Source: Trichodesmium sp. MAG_R03 | GTDB taxonomy: Bacteria; Cyanobacteriota; Cyanobacteriia; Cyanobacteriales; Microcoleaceae | NCBI GenBank assembly: GCA_023356535.1 | Contig: JAKQYF010000020.1 | Span: 1 to 37,517 of the forward strand | Length of the DNA stretch: 37,517 nt | Direction: 5' to 3' | Shown: positions 1 to 9,317 of the stretch, one piece after another | How the letters are laid out: each line of letters starts with the position of its first letter | How positions within the stretch are numbered: position 1 is the stretch's first letter | Program-made: the position numbers and the translations under genes | Notes under the pieces: model-generated | Database searches by the model: none | What the model was told of the DNA's origin: nothing | Seen by the model: only the letters and a program-made list of their open reading frames with translations

Positions 1-118
1 TTCAGTTTGCCATGAAATTTAGCTATTTTTAGCCTGGCTTTTTCATATCCTTTAGAACCCTTAGTTTTTTTAGATAATGACTTACTTAGTTTTCGGTACT
101 TCGAGCAGGGCTTTTTCA
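1..118 (-). pseudogene. TnpB (IS200/IS605-type) transposase remnant, cut by window edge
   Basis: Read on the minus strand from about 118 down to 1, one frame gives KYRKLSKSLSKKTKGSKGY followed by EKARLKIAKFHGKL. This is the pattern of TnpB-like proteins of the IS200/IS605 family, where a Lys/Arg-rich LSRK-KGS segment precedes a KARLKVAKLHEK segment. Just upstream the frame changes (ENEKALL sits in another frame), so the copy is frameshifted. It runs off the window at base 1, and nothing upstream of 118 aligns clearly. A plus-strand open frame over this region (77-346) has no recognisable content. Family identity rests on memory of the consensus, not a search. Confidence 0.5.
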
Positions 119-369
119 TTCTCCAAAATTAGTAGTCAATTTTTGGAGAAAAGTTATGTTTTTTCCTCCCTAATCTTACTCAATTCTAATTTAATTGATT
201 CTGATTTTTCCGGAAAACAACTTTCTCTATTTTTTGAACTTAAAAACTTAAGCTCATCCTTTTCAAACAAGAGATTATCTTTTTATTCTCATTTGTTATC
301 CGATTTGTTTTTACTAAAAACATATTTTTATTGTCTATTTAAGTAGAGAATGCTAAAATTTTCTCCCAA

Positions 370-1295
370 TTATTTCCTAACCAATATATTCCTTGTTTTA
401 TTTATTGAGTCAAAACCAAAACTTCGGTAAACATTCATAATTATTGTGTACAAAAGTGACAGATTTCGAGCTGCTTGTAGTTCTTTTATCTTTGATTTAT
501 CTTCATTAAAAATTACATCTTTTACCCAATGTACTTGATTTTCTATTAACCAATGTCCTCTAATTTTGGCTGCAATTTTTTTTGATGGTAATACTTTACT
601 ACTAATATAATACAAAGTTTCTTCAGACTTTTTATTTCCTCTTATTCCTGTTCTCTCTACCAAGATATTGCTTTGAATCTGAGGATAATTTTTATGTTTA
701 ATCTTTTCGGCTTTAAATACACTAATTTTTCGCACTTATTTGGCGCCCATAACTTTTGTCTATTTCTTGATATTTACTGATAGGCTCTTCTACTTTTGCT
801 AAGTCTTTTAAGGGATTAAATAACTTGATTTGGTTGGCTTTTACTGTAATTAAATAATCATTTTTACTTTCAATTATCATCTGAGTTGTTTGTTTATTGC
901 GGCCCAAGTGCATCCAAAGTAAATGTCTTATTCTCTAAACCGCTATCTCTTATCAGCTATTGCACTTGCTTGATTTCTGAACTTTTTTTACTTTCAAATG
1001 TTTTTGATTTAATAATTAGTTTTGTCTCCAGACTAAACCCTGATACTATTACTAACATATTTTGTCCGTTTTGTTCATAATTGGTCAAGGTATTTTTTAA
1101 ACTTTTCCCATCAACTGCAATCCAATCCTCTTGATGCTCTGAATCATTAGCTGATATTATTGCATCAAAAATTAATTGTATCTCTGATTCTTTTACTCCC
1201 ATCATAACTCTCCTAATCGTACTATATGAAGGTAATTTTTTTGAGGGTATATTTAAGATATTTATTAGTTGCTCCTGATTGTTATTACTAAACAT
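370..1295 (-). pseudogene. ISAs1-family transposase, broken by frameshifts and a stop
   Basis: Three consecutive minus-strand pieces in three frames together make one ISAs1-family (H-repeat-associated type) transposase. Piece 1 (1295-957) carries LPSYSTIRRVMMGV and WIAVDGKSLKNT, with the Asp expected in the DDE domain. It ends at an in-frame TAG near 950 and continues as LIRDSGLENKTFTLDALG. Piece 2 (913-722) carries KQTTQMIIESKNDYLITVKANQ. Piece 3 (735-370) carries the C-terminal signature IRGHWLIENQVHWVKDV and FNEDKSKI. The order is correct, so this is one decayed gene with at least two frameshifts and one stop. The usual first 50-60 residues are absent before 1295. It must be inactive. Insertion-sequence ends were not identified. 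Confidence 0.85.
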
Positions 1296-1734
1296 TTCTA
1301 TTTATTTCTAACTACTATTGCCTGTTAAAATACTGAAAACTATTATGCTTAATACTAGCCAAACTTCATGTCTTTTACCCTGATTTTGGCGGAAGTCCTT
1401 GACTTTTTTCAACCTCTCAAGTATAGTATTAATCATAATGTATTTAAAATAAAAGTTAAGTGCTATTTTTTGATTTTATCAAAAAAAAAGAGCGCTTTTA
1501 TTTTAAGAGCGATCGCTCGATCTGGAAAAAGCCCTGGTACTTCGAGCATTCGTTTCTTTAGTGGTTTTGGTCCATCATTTTTTTTTACCCTGTACGGACG
1601 TTGCATGAGGGATCGATTGTCAGACATAAACCAGAGCCCGGTAAAGTCATCCGGTTCTTAGGGGCGAGTGCTTAATTTATGTTTTTCCCCAACAATACAA
1701 TAATCAAAACTATGGATCTTTGTAGCTATTAAAT
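1296..1734. other. Gene-poor stretch with mixed repeat debris
   Basis: No credible gene. A 97-codon plus-strand frame (1368-1661) is low in information and matches nothing I recognise. The stretch contains a HIP1 palindrome inside GAGCGATCGCTC (near 1507) and a short segment, GAAAAAGCCCTG then GTACTTCGAGCA (about 1526-1550). Its two halves also occur in the TnpB remnant near 92-118, with one half inverted. The stretch near 1590-1610 resembles a degenerate copy of a sequence seen at 13,730 (CATGCAACGTCCCTACAT). Confidence 0.5.
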
Positions 1735-2775
1735 TTATAGTTATCTGGAATGGTGCCAGTCGATGCAAAGCTAGATTCCAGAAGGAGTAGGTGGAATTAG
1801 TAGGATTAGTAGCCACAAGCAAAATATCCAAGTCATCAGTGCGGATAGTATTTACCTACTCAGATAGATTTCCCGATCAATTTTTGGACAAATCTACCTT
1901 TTGACATAAAACCACCACCATATCATTTGTTATAGAAAAATAATATAGCACTATTTCAAAGTTATGTCTATCTAAATTTTCCAGAATAGAAATAAAAGTA
2001 AAGGTATCCTGTTGAAAGCTTAATTTATCCATCAATATTCCCAAACTAATAAAGATAGCTTTGGGAATTAATACTGTAGTTGGTGCGCCAATTTTATTCA
2101 GGGGATATGTCATTAAGTTGAAATCTAATAATAAATCTCTTCCTAATTGAATAGTTTTCAGATAAGACCAATCTTTATATAAATTTTGGGTGCCACAATA
2201 AGCAGCTACACAGGCAGAATTATCTTCTACTCCTGGTTCTAAAATTAGGCTACGGCAAGAGAAAGCTCAGCCTACTTTTGGATCTGTTTCTGCTAGTTTG
2301 ACAATTTCTTCAATACAGTTCGGTTCAAGCAAGTCATCCTGAAAGAGAAATTTAATATATTTACCTTTTGCTAAATAAATACAGAAGTTTAACCTGCCGA
2401 CTCAGCCAGAATTCCGATGACAAATCATCTGAAAGTTTATTTGGGGATTTTCTGATTGTAATATTTTGACTATTTCCATAGTTTTGTCGGTGGAGTTATC
2501 ATCATAAATTATGACTTCTAGGTTGGAGTATGCTTGGGAAATGGCACTATTGATGGCAGCTATAATAAAATTTTTCTGTTGTAAGTAGGAATGCAAATAC
2601 TGACAAGTAGAGATTTCTTAAGAGGAGAAGGTTGAGATAATTTTGTAGCTGGAATATTGGTGAAACTTTCGGTAATGTTGGCAATATATTCTAGGGAAGT
2701 TTTGATTTTTTTACCGATGGTTTCTGGGCTGAGTAATAGTAAGATTACTATACCCTTATAAATATAATCAAATTA
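1735..2775 (-). pseudogene. Chimeric glycosyltransferase pseudogene: GT2 front, GT41-like back
   Basis: The minus strand from about 2775 reads LLLSPETIGKKIKTSLEYI, then SLLVSICIPTYNR, the start of a GT-A family 2 domain. After a one-base frameshift near 2585 it continues FIIAAINSAISQAYSNLEV, IIYDDNSTDKT, and after a stop KGKYIKFLFQDDLLEP with a DxD-like QDD. The same frame then runs into SILENLDRHNFEIVLYY and VNTIRTDDLDILLVATN and NLALHRLAPFQIT. These resemble the C-terminal domain of cyanobacterial TPR/O-GlcNAc-transferase-like (GT41) proteins. After the frameshift all segments share one frame, broken by stops near 2403 (TGA), 2263 (TGA), 1877 (TGA) and 1856 (TAG). I infer that two glycosyltransferase genes were fused, near 2045, and then decayed. 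The GT2 call is strong and the GT41 call moderate. Confidence 0.7.
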
Positions 2776-2887
2776 TTGGTAATAAACTTATTTCAATCAG
2801 GACTTACACAGTACCACTATATATCGTTTATAATTTAAGCATTACATTGGATATTGTCAATATCAGGAAAACTTTCAATCAGACCTA

Positions 2888-4582
2888 ATGACTCCAGCTA
2901 CATTGTATTTTTCAGAAACTTCTGTTTATCAAGAATTACTCAAATTTATTCCCGCCGATGCTAAAGTTATTTTAGAATTAGGTTGTGGTAATGGCACAAT
3001 AGCTTCTCAATATAAACAGATTAATCCTCATTGTCGTTATATTGGTATCGAATCTAATCCCAAGTTTGCTAAAAATGCTGCTGCAAAATTAGATGAAATT
3101 TTAGTGGGAAATATCCAACAAAATATTCATACTTTAAAGATCTCTCCAAAAACAGTAGACTGTCTAATTTATAGTTGGAATTTAATGGATATATCTAACC
3201 CAACTGAAATTTTGAAATACTGTCAAAGTTTGTTAACAAATGATGCTCAAGTCTTGGTAATAATAGCAAACTTACAGTATTGGCACAGAATTATTAATTT
3301 ACTCAAAGGTAATTGGGAAAACTCGGAAATAATTCGACATTGGTTGAGTCTGGAAAGTCTCAAATCAGATTTTGCTACAGCAGGCTTACAAATATATGAA
3401 GTACAAACTCGTGGAGAAAAGGGAGAGGAATTTGAAAAGTTTCTCCAACTTAGCGAACCTCTGGTTGATGCTTTGGGTTTAGATAGAAAAAAGTTTGCTA
3501 CTCAGACGGCTGCTGAATATTTCATTGTACGTGCTACCAAATCTCTTATTCCTCCCCGGAGGTTATTAATTCAAACCCTAATTATGGAGCCGAAAGCTTG
3601 TGGTACTGTGAGAGTGTTGGAACCTGATAGGTTTAGTGCTACTATTGCTGGAGTCAGAACTATTTCTACTGTTAAAACTGCTGATTTGAATTTAGGGTGG
3701 CCTCAAGAGGAAAAGGTATTTATTTGGCAACGCACAATTTTAAGTTATCCCTCTGACTTCCATAAACTTAAGTCTTTACTGGAAAAGAATTATCTGATAG
3801 TAGCTGAAATTGATGATAATCCTTTACGTCGTCCTGAATATGCTGAAAATAATTATCTTAGTTATCGTGGCTGTCACTGTGTTCAAACTTCTACTGAGTC
3901 TCTAGCTAAATTTTTACGTCAATATAATCCCAACGTTATAGTTTTTCCGAATCAATTAGCTAAAATACTACCTTTATCTGAGCAAAAATTACCCCATGAT
4001 AGCTATCCTAGCATATTTTTTGGGGCTATCAATAGGGAACTAGACTGGAAAGAAATTATGCCAATAATTAATCAAATTTTGTCAGATCATCACGATAAAA
4101 TTAGAGTTAAGGTAATACATGATGAGTTATTTTTTAAAAGTTTAAATACAGCTAATAAAGAATTTTATCCATTTTGTGCTTATGATCAGTATCTGGAGAT
4201 ACTGGCAAGTTGTGATATTGCTTTATTACCTCTAAATGACAATCAAATTAATCAAATGAAATCCGACTTAAAGTTTCTTGAATGTGCCGGTTATGGGGTG
4301 GCTGTGCTGGCTAGTCCAACAGTTTACAAAAATCCAATCATTGATGGTGAAACAGGTTTAATGTATTATTCTCTGTCAGATTTTGCCAAAAAATTTATCA
4401 AACTTATAATCAATAAAAATTTCCGAGAAAGAATAGTAAATCAGGCTTATAATTGGGTGAAAAATAATCGTTTACTTTGTCAATATTATCGTCAGCGCCG
4501 AGATTGGTATCTGCACATGAGCGATGAATTACCACGTTTAAATGAAGAGTTAAAAAATCGTGTTCCTGAATTGTTTTCTTGA
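2888..4582 (+). CDS. Methyltransferase-glycosyltransferase fusion protein
   Basis: The 564-residue product has two parts. Residues about 15-215 are a class I SAM-dependent methyltransferase: motif I VILELGCGNGT at 27-37, and an acidic residue (E55) in YIGIESNP ending strand 2, expected to hold the SAM ribose. Residues about 225-560 resemble a GT-B glycosyltransferase C-terminal half: IKTADLN-like linker, ILASCDIALLPLND, then KSDLKFLECAGYGVAVLAS, the usual donor-nucleotide site of GT4-type enzymes, and IIDGETGLMY. No signal peptide or membrane segment is visible. The protein probably works in the cytoplasm on glycan assembly. The gene stands alone between a dead glycosyltransferase and another glycosyltransferase-like gene. 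ATG start; no clear Shine-Dalgarno. Acceptor and donor sugars cannot be told. Confidence 0.75.
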   Translation: MTPATLYFSETSVYQELLKFIPADAKVILELGCGNGTIASQYKQINPHCRYIGIESNPKFAKNAAAKLDEILVGNIQQNIHTLKISPKTVDCLIYSWNLMDISNPTEILKYCQSLLTNDAQVLVIIANLQYWHRIINLLKGNWENSEIIRHWLSLESLKSDFATAGLQIYEVQTRGEKGEEFEKFLQLSEPLVDALGLDRKKFATQTAAEYFIVRATKSLIPPRRLLIQTLIMEPKACGTVRVLEPDRFSATIAGVRTISTVKTADLNLGWPQEEKVFIWQRTILSYPSDFHKLKSLLEKNYLIVAEIDDNPLRRPEYAENNYLSYRGCHCVQTSTESLAKFLRQYNPNVIVFPNQLAKILPLSEQKLPHDSYPSIFFGAINRELDWKEIMPIINQILSDHHDKIRVKVIHDELFFKSLNTANKEFYPFCAYDQYLEILASCDIALLPLNDNQINQMKSDLKFLECAGYGVAVLASPTVYKNPIIDGETGLMYYSLSDFAKKFIKLIINKNFRERIVNQAYNWVKNNRLLCQYYRQRRDWYLHMSDELPRLNEELKNRVPELFS

Positions 4583-4899
4583 TGATTAAAAAAATGGATT
4601 CTTTATAATTGAGTAAACTATAGTAATCCTATTTTTATATTCTCCCAAATATTAGGGCTTTTTAGGATAGGGGTTTGGGTACAATATTTAATGGGCAAGA
4701 GTTTAGGAATTTATTTCTAGTTTTTGAATTGTCACAACCTATTTGGTATTGCCATAATGTTTTAACTCTTTTTTGTAGTTCTATAGTGTTGGAAAAAATG
4801 TATTTTTTTTTACATAAAGCTGCAAAAGAAAATTATCAAATTAGTGAATTTTGTTATTCCCTATTTCTAATTTACTAATTAATTCAAGAAAAAGGAAAA
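4583..4899. other. Intergenic stretch, AT-rich
   Basis: No gene is supported. A 67-codon frame at 4675-4878 is Phe/Leu-rich and resembles nothing. Just before 4900 the sequence AAAAAGGAAAA provides a plausible Shine-Dalgarno for the next gene. Confidence 0.5.
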
Positions 4900-5847
4900 A
4901 TGCGAATATTATTTACAATTCCTCATTTTTTTAACCCTGAAGGTAGCGGAAAACATGGTTCTTTACGCAAAGATCCACAAACGCGCAGAATAGCTCTTAC
5001 TACTTGTTTAACTGCATTGAAAGCCTTATACGGTAAATATCAGTATATGATTGATATAAGCAGATACCAAGCTATTCCTGCTAATCAAAACAATGGAAAT
5101 GATGTGGATATTATTGTTTGCACAACTCAAGGTTTTCATCTATTATCTCAGATTCCTTTGGCCTCAGATTTTCTGATGCACCACAACACTCATGTGGAAC
5201 CCATGTTATTAGGATTTGAATGTCAAGCTGTACTTAAATCATGTCTAGGAAAGTATGATTATTATTGTTATTTAGAAGATGATTTAGTTCTACACGACCC
5301 TTGGTTCTTTGTAAAATTAAAATGGTTTAATCACCATACAGGAAATGGTAATTTACTTCAACCTAATCGTTATGAAATTTCACCTTTGGGGACTTTGCAA
5401 AAAGCTTATATAGATGGAAATTTAAATCCAGAAATAACAGCTAAATTTCAAAATATCCGAGAGCAACCTCAACTAAAGGGCAAAATTATGGACAAGTTGA
5501 TTACTTTTCACAAAACTTATAACCCCCATTCTGGTTGTTATTTTTTGAATGCTGAACAAATGGTGGAATGGGCAAGTAAACCTTATTTTTTGGATAGAGA
5601 CACCAGTTTTATTGGTCCGTTAGAAAGTGCTGCGACTTTGGGAATTATGCGGAGTTTTAGGGTTTATAAACCTGCTGCTGCTGATGGGAGTTTCTTGGAA
5701 ATTCAACATTTTGGTACTACGTTCCTGAGTTTAATTGGTAATCAAATATCACTCTTGGAAAGACAAGTTCAGGGTAAAGAAACAACTCAGACTGAAGCTA
5801 AAAATCAAGGGAAGGAAGAAGTAAAAACAGAAACTCAAGCTAATTAG
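4900..5847 (+). CDS. Probable glycosyltransferase with EDD motif
   Basis: The product has 315 residues. It opens MRILFTIPHFFNPEGSGKHG, the usual first strand of many sugar-transferase folds. It contains YYCYLEDDLVLHDPWF around residues 121-136, where E126-D127-D128 look like the metal/nucleotide-sugar DxD site of GT-A enzymes. HSGCYFLNAEQMVEWA and a conserved-looking IGPLESAATLGI segment follow. The last 25 residues are Lys/Glu/Gln-rich and probably disordered. No membrane segment or signal peptide. A purine-rich AAGG lies about 5 bases before the ATG. Position between a methyltransferase-glycosyltransferase fusion and an RTX protein fits glycan modification, but no family name is certain and the substrate is unknown. 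Confidence 0.65.
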   Translation: MRILFTIPHFFNPEGSGKHGSLRKDPQTRRIALTTCLTALKALYGKYQYMIDISRYQAIPANQNNGNDVDIIVCTTQGFHLLSQIPLASDFLMHHNTHVEPMLLGFECQAVLKSCLGKYDYYCYLEDDLVLHDPWFFVKLKWFNHHTGNGNLLQPNRYEISPLGTLQKAYIDGNLNPEITAKFQNIREQPQLKGKIMDKLITFHKTYNPHSGCYFLNAEQMVEWASKPYFLDRDTSFIGPLESAATLGIMRSFRVYKPAAADGSFLEIQHFGTTFLSLIGNQISLLERQVQGKETTQTEAKNQGKEEVKTETQAN

Positions 5848-5930
5848 GGTTTGCTCTTTCTTGTCTTTTTTAAGGAGAAGGGGAGTAGGGGAATAGAGAG
5901 TAGTTAGGAGGAACAGGAAATTTATAGAAG

Positions 5931-6090
5931 AGGTAGTTGGATATATTTGTCTCTTAATTTTTATGCCATGGTTAGCCCAAAATACTAACTTTTCGATCTT
6001 GAAAGACTGAAAACCAGGCATTTTTGTTGACAAAAAAATGCTAAAACTTTTAACTATCAAGGCTTTTATATTTTATCAGCAAGCCCTAAT
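5931..6090 (+). repeat. Dispersed repeat R1, copy a
   Basis: About 160 bases that recur at 12,108-12,378 and 13,772-13,933. Shared landmarks in order: GTAG-(T/C)GGATATATTT, CCCAAAATACTAACTTTT, GACTGAAAACCAGG, a T-run/A-run hairpin (GCATTTTTG / CAAAAAAATGC here), and a right end TTTATCAGCAAGCCCTA. No open frame is conserved between copies. The right end also occurs alone, inverted, near 25,025 and 32,945. Confidence 0.8.
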
Positions 6091-6299
6091 TAATATTAAA
6101 TCTTCAATTATGAACTTGAAGGGAGAAAGGAAAACTCATGGAACCCAGAAAATTTTTGTGAACTAATGAGAGGAGAAAGGGTAACAGTTAGAATGGTCAT
6201 TCTACCTTTTCCTATTGTCTACCCTGTCTCTCTTTTCCCATAATTATGAGTGTTAACAATGCACAGTAGAAAGTTGTCTACTGAGGGGGGTATATCCCA

Positions 6300-6500
6300 A
6301 AGTCTATAAGAAAATCTTATAAACTCTTCTTTTGCTACTTATGTTGCCTTGGTTGTCGGTGCTCAGAGAAGTTAATTGGCAAGACCCTGGCGCTTCTTTA
6401 ACTTGTAGGGTTATGAGCTCTCATAGTAGTCAGGCGCCAGCACCTCTAACTACTCTACTTGTGAGATTATAGCATGATTAGTAGCTTTGAATCCCAAACT
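6300..6500 (+). ncRNA. Candidate structured RNA, 6S-like long hairpin
   Basis: A GC-richer island between two convergent genes folds as one long interrupted hairpin. Outer pairing is TGCTA (6333-6337) with TAGCA (6470-6474). The middle is AGAGAAGTTA (about 6366-6375) with TAACTACTCT (about 6449-6458), 9 of 10 pairs. Inner pairing is CTGGCGC (6387-6393) with GCGCCAG (6434-6440), and the tip is TATGA/TCATA. A long rod with a central bubble and about 180-200 nt fits 6S RNA architecture, but I cannot confirm primary-sequence homology and the strand is a guess. No open frame explains the region. It could instead be a terminator complex or decayed repeat. Confidence 0.4.
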
Positions 6501-6540
6501 ATCAACCCCCAAATCTTGGCACTCAAACAGCTATTTCCTT

Positions 6541-6606
6541 CAGGCAGAAACAGCCTGATCCCAGAGGGAGGTTGTTTTAGAACCAATTTCTTTGAGAACC
6601 TTTTTT
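6541..6606 (+). terminator. Possible rho-independent terminator after the RNA candidate
   Basis: Stem CAGGC (6541-6545) / GCCTG (6553-6557) is followed by GGTT (6570-6573) that can pair with AACC (6581-6584 or 6597-6600), the latter running directly into six T (6601-6606). It would end a plus-strand transcript just before the convergent RTX gene. Confidence 0.3.
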
Positions 6607-6617
6607 AATCGATGGGA

Positions 6618-8516
6618 TTAGATGATAAAAATATCGCTTGCATTGATATCTGGATTGCCGTTAAGACGAGCAATAGTAATAACTTCATCACCATTACCAC
6701 CACTACCATCGGGATCGTATTTTAATAGACCAGAATCTATTCTCTTATTATCTACATTTAAAGGCTCAATCTCGTAGATAATTGTAGGATTATCACTACT
6801 AGCATTATTGTCATAGTTCTTACCTGGGTCAAGAGCGAGAAAATCAGCATTACGAATAACTTGGTCTGCTTTAGAGTTGGCTAAACGAAATCCAGCATCA
6901 CTAAGTAATATTCGATCGTCATTGGGATCAAAGTCTACGATAACGCTCGATTTAGTAGTTATACTGGCTTCAAAGAAAACAAAGCTATCGTTTCCTTCAC
7001 CACCAATTAATGAGTCGCCTATACCGTTAATACCTGCTGCAATATAGTCGTTACCAGCACCACCAATAATTGTATCTATTCCTCCACGACCAAATATAAT
7101 GTCATCCCCTGCACCAGCAACAATACTATCATTTCCGCCTTCATTGGTATCACCACCAACAATAGAATCATCACCAGCTCCAGTAACTAGGGTGTCATCT
7201 CCAAGACCACCACTTAAGGTGTTACTACCTAGAGTATCTTCTATCGTGAATGAAAATAAAGTATCTGTCTGAAATGCAATGATAGTGTCATTACCTTCTT
7301 TATCACCTATTAACTTATCGTTAGTTCCTCCAAACTGAATAAAGTCATTGCCTGTACCACCATCAAAGAAATTAGATACCCCACTACTAGTATTACCTAA
7401 TAGACTGTCATTACCTGCACCACCAATCAAAGTGATTTGAGTAGGAACACTACCTAAATCTACACCAGTAGCATCTATGGTGTCATTACCTGCACCACCA
7501 TCTCCCTGATTGAATATACCAGACAAGAAGTCATTACCCTGACCTCCGATCATTGTATCAGTTTGAGATGCTGCTTCTAAAGTATCATTACCTACACCAC
7601 CATCTAATCTATTTTGACCAGAAGAACCTCCATCAAAGAGAGTTACAACAATGGAGTCATCACCTGCACCACCAATCAAAGTATCCTTTGCACCTTGGCC
7701 TTTAAGAGTATCGTTGCCAGCTCCACCATCTAAAGAATGTCTACTACTAGAATCAGATTCTATAAACCCACCTTGAATAGAATCATCACCTTCACCACCT
7801 AATAGAGTAGACCTTTCTATTGACAGATTAGTAGTAATTTGGTTAACGATTGTGTCATTGCCTTGATCTCCGCTTACACGAACTTGACTGCCAAAAAAAT
7901 ATAATGTATCGTCATCTTTACCACCATAGATTGTATCCCTATTGCCCAAAGCTACAACTAAATCTGCATCTCGGTTTGCAGAAATAAAGTTCCTATCATA
8001 TTTTGTACTAGGTTCTAGTGTATCTAGATTTTCCTGCTCTAGATTTGGTAATTCTTGCTCAGATGGAAAACTAATAGTATCTGAGCCTTTACCGCCATAA
8101 ATACTATCTCTTGTGCCTATGAAGATCGTATCATTACCTTCATTGGCAGAGAACCAGTTATCACTAATAATGCCTCGGAGAAAGTCATCTCCAGCACCTC
8201 CATAAAGACTAGTGCGGGAAGCAGCTCTTAAGGTATCATTACCTCCGTTTCCAAATCCAAAACCTGATGCAGCGTCGAATACTAAGGTGTCATCTCCACT
8301 ACCACCTTCTAGAGTATCAGGTTGACCAGAGTTGCCAATGCCAGATGGACCCTGAGAACTTAGAGAATCGTTTCCACCTCCACCTCGAACTGAACTACCT
8401 CCTTGGGTAGAAGTCGATATTGTGTCATCTCCACCAAGAGCTTCAATTGTATCAGGTATCTGGCTTCCTACTGCGTCCTGACTGTAGTTATCGTCTCCAT
8501 TAGTTAATCTAACCAT
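6618..8516 (-). CDS. RTX (hemolysin-type) calcium-binding repeat protein
   Basis: The 632-residue product is built almost entirely of glycine/aspartate nonapeptide repeats of the GGxGxDxLx type. Examples are GGAGNDTLKGQG, GGEGDDSIQGG, GGAGNDYIAAG and GGEGNDSFVF, spread over residues about 30-545. Such repeats form calcium-loaded parallel beta-rolls outside the cell. The last 90 residues (from about 545) are a non-repeat cap ending INASDIFII, as usual in type I secretion substrates whose signal is C-terminal. There is no N-terminal signal peptide and no catalytic domain, so the role could be surface coat, adhesion or bacteriocin-like. No type I exporter gene is in the window. A good Shine-Dalgarno, GAGGAG, lies about 9 bases before the ATG on the minus strand. 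Confidence 0.9.
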   Translation of the reverse strand: MVRLTNGDDNYSQDAVGSQIPDTIEALGGDDTISTSTQGGSSVRGGGGNDSLSSQGPSGIGNSGQPDTLEGGSGDDTLVFDAASGFGFGNGGNDTLRAASRTSLYGGAGDDFLRGIISDNWFSANEGNDTIFIGTRDSIYGGKGSDTISFPSEQELPNLEQENLDTLEPSTKYDRNFISANRDADLVVALGNRDTIYGGKDDDTLYFFGSQVRVSGDQGNDTIVNQITTNLSIERSTLLGGEGDDSIQGGFIESDSSSRHSLDGGAGNDTLKGQGAKDTLIGGAGDDSIVVTLFDGGSSGQNRLDGGVGNDTLEAASQTDTMIGGQGNDFLSGIFNQGDGGAGNDTIDATGVDLGSVPTQITLIGGAGNDSLLGNTSSGVSNFFDGGTGNDFIQFGGTNDKLIGDKEGNDTIIAFQTDTLFSFTIEDTLGSNTLSGGLGDDTLVTGAGDDSIVGGDTNEGGNDSIVAGAGDDIIFGRGGIDTIIGGAGNDYIAAGINGIGDSLIGGEGNDSFVFFEASITTKSSVIVDFDPNDDRILLSDAGFRLANSKADQVIRNADFLALDPGKNYDNNASSDNPTIIYEIEPLNVDNKRIDSGLLKYDPDGSGGNGDEVITIARLNGNPDINASDIFII

Positions 8517-9317
8517 ACCGTTTCACTCCTCTACATCTATTAATATTTATGGTCAACTGTTCTGTTTGGTTATACCACTTAAGAACAGAAATAATTTTAT
8601 ATTTGGCTGTAGTTTAGCCTGTTTATCTAGAATAAGTCTAGCCTTTTTAACTACAAAAATTACTAGCCAAAGTTGGCCCTAACTACCTGCCTATAGATTT
8701 ACTCTTATTGACTTTAAAGTACAACTTAGTATTTATTCTAAGGCAGCATATTTTTAACTTAATCCCCATCCAAGTACCAATCAATTAGGTAGTTTGGTGT
8801 TCCACAAAGCTACACCTTTAACCAACCATAGCTAAATTGCTATTCTTAGCAAAAAGTTGCTTAGCATTAATCGCGGAAAACTGCCTGCTACTATAATCAA
8901 ATAGTCTATTATAACTGTTGTACAATACCTGCACAACTTGGTCGGCAAAGCCAGGAAAAACTTCGTAATCTCAGTCAAAGAACTTGATTCCTGCTTCAAC
9001 CTAGGACCTCGGCCTACAGTTCACAGGCCTAACTTTTGGATACGGCCTACCATACTAAATTGATTAACTTCCCCCTATTGAGAGAGCACAAAAAAGTTTA
9101 GTCTTTGGAAGACGGATGTCTTCCTGTGGAAGCTATGTAGGACCAAGAGAGTTTTCAGATTCTCAAACCCTAACGGTTTGAATTTGGAAACCTACCCCAT
9201 AAGTAACAGCATTGGTGTTGCCTACTCTATTAATTGATTATAGTTTATAGTATTAACATTATTGGAGGACGAGATTAATTAATTTTAGGTTCCCAGATAG
9301 GTCAATTTTGAAGATAA
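8517..9317. other. 800-base intergenic stretch with small hairpins
   Basis: No gene is supported on either strand. The part near 8520-8600 should hold the RTX promoter. Two perfect small hairpins stand out further on: GGAAGAC-ggat-GTCTTCC (9107-9124) and CAAACC-ctaac-GGTTTG (9164-9180). Nearby GGCCTA-type short repeats occur at 9010-9055. The hairpins could belong to a small RNA or repeat; nothing identifies them. Confidence 0.4.

Noticed and set aside
77-346. 89-codon plus-strand open frame
   Set aside because: Ser/Leu/Phe-rich, no motif. The other strand carries a TnpB remnant at its left end, so the frame is a by-product of AT-rich DNA.
1368-1661. 97-codon plus-strand frame
   Set aside because: No recognisable domain, crosses a HIP1 palindrome and repeat debris, with no ribosome binding site.
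1877-2600. UGA recoding in the GT2-like frame
   Set aside because: Three of the four in-frame stops are TGA, but a TAG and a frameshift are also present, and TGA is a normal stop for other genes here. Plain decay explains it.
5749-6060. 103-codon minus-strand frame
   Set aside because: Overlaps the end of a real gene and runs through repeat R1; its Phe/Leu/Ser content comes from poly-purine DNA on the other strand.
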